DNA of 64,000 nt from Struthio camelus (taxonomy: Eukaryota; Chordata; Aves; Struthioniformes; Struthionidae): NCBI RefSeq assembly GCF_040807025.1, contig NC_090982.1:76983931-77047930 (forward strand), read 5' to 3'. The notes under the pieces are model-generated. The model was not told where the DNA came from and ran no database searches. It saw nothing but the letters and a program-made list of their open reading frames with translations. How positions within the stretch are numbered: position 1 is the stretch's first letter; every line of letters starts with the position of its first letter. Shown here piece by piece: positions 59,741 through 64,000 of the stretch. Both the position numbers and the translations under genes were made by a program.

Positions 59741-59989
59741 CCTCACCACACGTAATTTTATATACATCTGCTTCCCTCCATTTGTTGTCTTCTCTATGCT
59801 ACGCTTTTGATTTTCCTTCTTTCTCTTTATGCCCCTTCTTGATTCCACAGTCTTCTCTGAGAGGGAAGCGAGAAAACACAGCAGCAGCACACAACTCAGG
59901 GACACCCTGCAGGTGAACAGCCAGGGAAGACCCTCTGCCTGTGCCCTCTGTCCCATTCCTTTCTACCATGACCCCCAGGCTGCCTTTCT

Positions 59990-61380
59990 GAGTGAGGATA
60001 ACTGGTCTGAACTCTCTCCTTGTGCAGCCAGAACTTCTTGTAAATCACCTTACATTTACCAATACTGACTTTAATTTGCCATTTTATTGTCCAACCGTTC
60101 CTTGTGAGATCTTTCTTGAACTCTTCATTCTTTTGTAGTATTCATTTCCCCTAGGCTGAATACCTTACTCTTCTCAGCAAACTTTGTCCCATTGCTGCTC
60201 ACACCCTTTCCCAGACCATTTATGAGTATCCTGAAAAGCAGAGACCCTAGCACAGATCCCAGTGGAACATTCCTGATACTTCCCTCCATCTTGAACACTG
60301 ACCACAAATCTTCCATTCTCTGCCTGCTACCCTGTCATTGACCATGAGTAACAAACATGTTGCAGGAGTAGACAAGTAAGGACCACTTAGGTCCTTGGTG
60401 TAGGACCTTGCAGAGAGCTTTTTGGGAATCCAGTTACACTTTCTCCATCTACCCAGCTACATCCATGAAACAGGATTTCTGACTCCTTCAGAGAGTGAGG
60501 CATGACTTCCTTCCACTAGAGTGGGGTTATCCCTTTCCCCTTAATCCTGTTTCTCTATATGCTCAGTAGTGCTATTCCTAATTCCCAATGTGGAAGTCAG
60601 GTTTACAAGCTATAAGTCCCCAGGGTTTCCCTGAAGCCCTTAAAAAAAAAAAAAACCCAAAACACCAAGCCCAACCCTGGCATCTCATTTACCTCCTGCC
60701 ATTTCTCTGGTGTCAGCTGAATTAAGCAATAGGTTACTTGCCCTATAGTAGCTGAGATGCGTGTTTTGGTTCCTTCAGAGCTCTTGGATAAATGCCATCT
60801 GGCCTACGCCACTTACTGTTCATCTTATTAATTTGATCCGAAACATATCCCACTGACACCTTCATTTGAAGCAGGTCCTCCCATTTTTCCTAGTAAAAAG
60901 AAAGTTTCACTGTGGGAATTTCCCTTAGTTCCTTGATAGTGTGGATAGCTCAGCATGTTTTTCTGCTATGCCTTTATCTTATTTAAATGATTCTTTTACA
61001 CCTCTATTATCTGTTGACTCTCTGGCAAGCTTCCAGTGTGAAAATGTGTTAGTTTTGTTTTCAGTTTTACAGCTTTAATAACTTATCACTCTAATGGACT
61101 CTGTTATGGTTTTGCATTTAATTTGTTGTGGTTAGTTTCCTTCAGAGACTTGCAGGAGGTTTTGAGGTATGACAAAGGGCACACTGTCTCTTTCGATTAT
61201 GCCTCATTTATCCTCTTGCATGTTAATTCTGTTCTTCAGTATGGACACCAGGCTTACTGATCTGGAGTTCTTCAGGAACCCATTACAAAACCATGTCATA
61301 TTTGCCACCTTCCTATTTCTTGCCATCAGTCTTACACAGCAGGTCATGCACTACTTGAGTTCAGCGGTTTCATCCTGACG
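59990..61380 (-). mobile_element. Old degraded CR1-like LINE, reverse-transcriptase region
   Basis: The minus strand at 60125-60316 encodes VPLGSVLGSLLFRILINGLG, then SSNGTKFAEKSKVF. This is a decayed match to the RT block VPQGSVLGPLLFNIFINDL...TKFADDTKLF found in CR1/L3-type LINEs; the catalytic YADD/FADD is degraded to FAEK. The flanks, up to about 61380, read as further pieces of the same kind in minus order, such as sequence around 60790-60870 resembling turtle and crocodile CR1 copies. It is far more diverged than the neighbouring CR1 3' end. The outer limits are approximate. Confidence 0.75.
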
Positions 61381-63825
61381 TTCTTCAGAAACACTTCTGC
61401 CAAAGCCAGCCCAGACCCAGCATGGTCACCACTGATCCTGAGCTACTAAGCGTAGCCCTAGCTGTTTCTGGCAGAGCTGCTTTTATATCTGCACCAGACT
61501 CCCTGATACTGAAGTGCGAGTTGGGGCACGTTAGCCCTGGTGTTGCGCTGGCTCTGAGCCAGCCCTGCGCCCGTGCGCTGTTCCAATGGGATGGGAGCAT
61601 AGGGTGCAGGATCGAGTTCAGGAATGCTGTGTCTGGTCCTGACTCCACACGTAACTGCACAGATGCCATCGTGCACAGCCTCAGATGTCTTGGGAAAGGA
61701 ATTGCACAGAGACTTGCTTTGGGATCCAGGCTTCAGTAGATTACCAACTCGAGCTCTTGTGAAAAAGCAGCAGAACTTCTTCTGCCTGGGAAAACACTCT
61801 AAAATGATGCTTAGTGTGTTCTGGTTGCAGATGGAGCCACTTCTGTGTGTTTGCATCCCCAGCATGGTTAATTTACAAACCCTCCTCAAACAACAGAGAG
61901 TTGGAGGTTCGGAAGGGACTTTGAGATAGCGCTGCAAACCACGACCCTGTGTCACAGCCAAAAACATTCAGCATTATTTTCTTTTAGCTTTCAATTGCAG
62001 TTCTGTTCTGTTTTACTCAAATTAGGGTGTTTCTGTTCTGGTTCCTAGTAGGTAAATGCAGGACTTCCAGCCCTGGTTCCACTTCTCAATAATTACATTT
62101 TTCATTCCTATGTAACTTATCTCAGAGAAAGAAGAAAGGAAGCTTCTGTGAAAGCACATCATTTCTCTGAAATAGCCTCAGAGGATGTGAGGAGTGCCAC
62201 ATTTGTGCCATCTGGCGCCTCTTCTTGGAGGTGCTGTTTTTATTTAGGAATGGTGTGATCTGTCTAGCGTGTGCGTCCTCTAGCTCTGTAGCTCCTGAGA
62301 CCTACTCCAAGGGCAGTTCAGCGTGGCCAGTTTTCAGCCCCATGGCTAATGGCTGGGACAGGGGAAGGCAGTGTTAAGACTGCATCAAAGGCTTAATGAA
62401 TTCCAAAATCATGTGCTCCACGTGATAGCACTAATGCTGCCTTTCAGCAGCCAGCTTGGGATTCTGCTAAAAACACATTTGTCTGATGAGTTCCCAGAGC
62501 TTGTTACTGCTCTTTTGGTTCTGTTATCTCCTAGTGCTTCTGCTGCAGCAAGAGTGAGAGGCCGAGGCCAAGGGTCCGCAGGGCTGTGCACCGCCTGGGC
62601 ACAACAGCTGTCCGATGTCATTAGCCTGACATCCGGCAGCAGAGTAGAGTACAATGCCGCGGAGGATGCCGTGCTAACAGGCGCCTTGCGCAGGTCGCAG
62701 GAGTGCCTGCTCCGTTATTTTTTTACTCACTGTTTTGCTGGTGTTTGCTGAATTCTGTTTTTCTCTGAGAGATTTTTCTCCTCTGTGGAAGCTACAGCTT
62801 CAAAAAGATGCTGGTCTGTAGTTTAGCAATATATGCCCAAGGTTTCTCTGCTGTCCTGCAGCAGCACGTGTCCCTGATTCTGTGGTTGTCCATGGTTTGT
62901 GTTTAATGGCCTGGGACATTCTGCTCCTGAATGGCTGAGCTCAGTGTGGTATATTTTCCAGGTCTATTCTACTTCCAATTCTTTTATGTGTATATGTTAT
63001 AGTAATGTAGTTCTATGTTCTTTCTAAGCTTTAGTGATTAAAGACCTGAATTTTTAATCCGTGATTAAAAATCAATTTTATGTTCTTGCTGAGTTCACAC
63101 TAATTTGTTAAGCTGTGCACAAGAGCAATTAGCACTTGAAGGAGTCCCTCCGCTGCCTGTCCCCAAGCCAGCATAGCCTGGTTGCTCTTCCTTTGGGTCC
63201 TACTGAAAATGTATCCCTTTTTGTCGGGACTGCTGCCAAAGGAGGTGGTTGATCTTGTTGGATCCGTGTAGGGGTGGAGAGTCTGCTGGTTGAAAAGGGC
63301 TGCCGGGGAGCTGTCTTTATATTTGAATTTGTACCATGATTCCCTAGAGCTTTGGATTGGTAAAGAGAGTCCTCTCTCTCTGCCCTCCCGGTGGGAGCTG
63401 AAAGGTCTGGAGTTTCTTGCTAGGGCAATAACATCAGGCCTGATAAAATGCTGAGGGTCTCCATTGCACTTTAGTGTTGGATGCCTATAATGTCTGTGAA
63501 GGGCAACAGTTGTACATAGCGCCAAGGAGCTCTACTGCTGGAAGAGCTGGATAAATAAGGGCATTAGGTCTTGGCTCTCTAATTGCCTGACTTGATGTCA
63601 CTTAATTTGTTGTTGCTTAGTGTTTTGCAAACTCTTTTCCCCTCTATGCAAATGGGATCTGATGTGTCAGTCAAATAAAATGTTGGAAGACCAATTGTGG
63701 GAGGAAGAAACTACCAGAGTCTGATGTAACCGAAACCACCCTTTCTGTACAGCTGCTATAATAATACCTGCTAGGAAAGATCTTTGCCTAGCAAGTAGGT
63801 CTGTTTAGATGGCCGCCAGAAAAAT
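61381..63825. other. Intergenic, no gene recognised
   Basis: The open frame at 62371-62751 (126 codons) and shorter frames show no family resemblance and no splice-supported extension. I see no RNA gene or intact repeat here. Confidence 0.5.
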
Positions 63826-63905
63826 TGCTCTTGTCAATTCATGGAGTCTTAAGCCCAGAAGAGACCACAAGATTGCTCCTGTGTGCACAGCACAGAGCAT
63901 CTGCC
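63826..63905 (-). repeat. Possible CR1-like 3' tail remnant
   Basis: TTCATGGAGTCTTAAGCCCAG followed by AAGAGACCACAAGAT resembles the antisense view of old sauropsid CR1 tails (ATAGATTCTAAGGCCAGAAGGGACCA...). The match is short and diverged, so this call is tentative. Confidence 0.4.
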
Positions 63906-64000
63906 CTACTTCTGCTGCTGTAGCCAGCTGTGTTCCCCACTAGACCCCCACAGATGCCTACTGCGATCACCCAGGCAGTCTCTCTCCACTGTGAGCCCAT

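Noticed and set aside
62371-62751. 126-codon open frame in the right-hand intergenic part
   Set aside because: No family resemblance and no splice-supported extension on either side.

Overview
The window looks like vertebrate nuclear DNA from a bird, or less likely another sauropsid. It has a fairly young CR1 LINE 3' end, older CR1-like relics, compact introns, two CpG islands, and protein sequences close to but distinct from their mammalian orthologues. Four protein-coding genes can be traced exon by exon with consistent splice phases.

Layout. (1) 1-13.3 kb, + strand: the 3' half of CCBE1, with five exons encoding the collagen-like stretches and the conserved C-terminus, followed by a probable long 3' UTR. 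(2) 13.6-15.3 kb, + strand: MRPL17, three coding exons in a CpG island with ZNF143-like promoter motifs and a GGC-repeat upstream ORF. (3) 16.6-24.8 kb, - strand: ARHGEF39, nine coding exons encoding a complete 338-residue DH-PH Rho exchange factor. (4) 28.9-55.1 kb, + strand: an unconventional myosin with 29 coding exons and 1068 residues. Its motor domain is complete and resembles those of classes III, VII, X and XV. The tail has one IQ motif, a short charged helix, a proline/arginine-rich linker and an SH2 domain. (5) 55.1-64 kb: no gene recognised; it holds a CR1 3' end and degraded CR1-like reverse-transcriptase sequence.

ARHGEF39 and the myosin are head to head. About 1 kb of C/A-rich minisatellite and a second CpG island lie between them. 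MRPL17 and ARHGEF39 converge. The human orthologues of CCBE1, MRPL17 and ARHGEF39 lie on three different chromosomes (18, 11 and 9), so this is not a mammalian gene order.

The most interesting object is the SH2-tailed myosin. I know of no human myosin with this architecture. Every conserved motor element I checked is intact, and so is the SH2 phosphotyrosine-binding arginine. It therefore reads as a functional actin motor that could dock on phosphotyrosine signals, sitting next to a Rho-family GEF gene. All functions are inferred from sequence resemblance; no alignment or database search was run.
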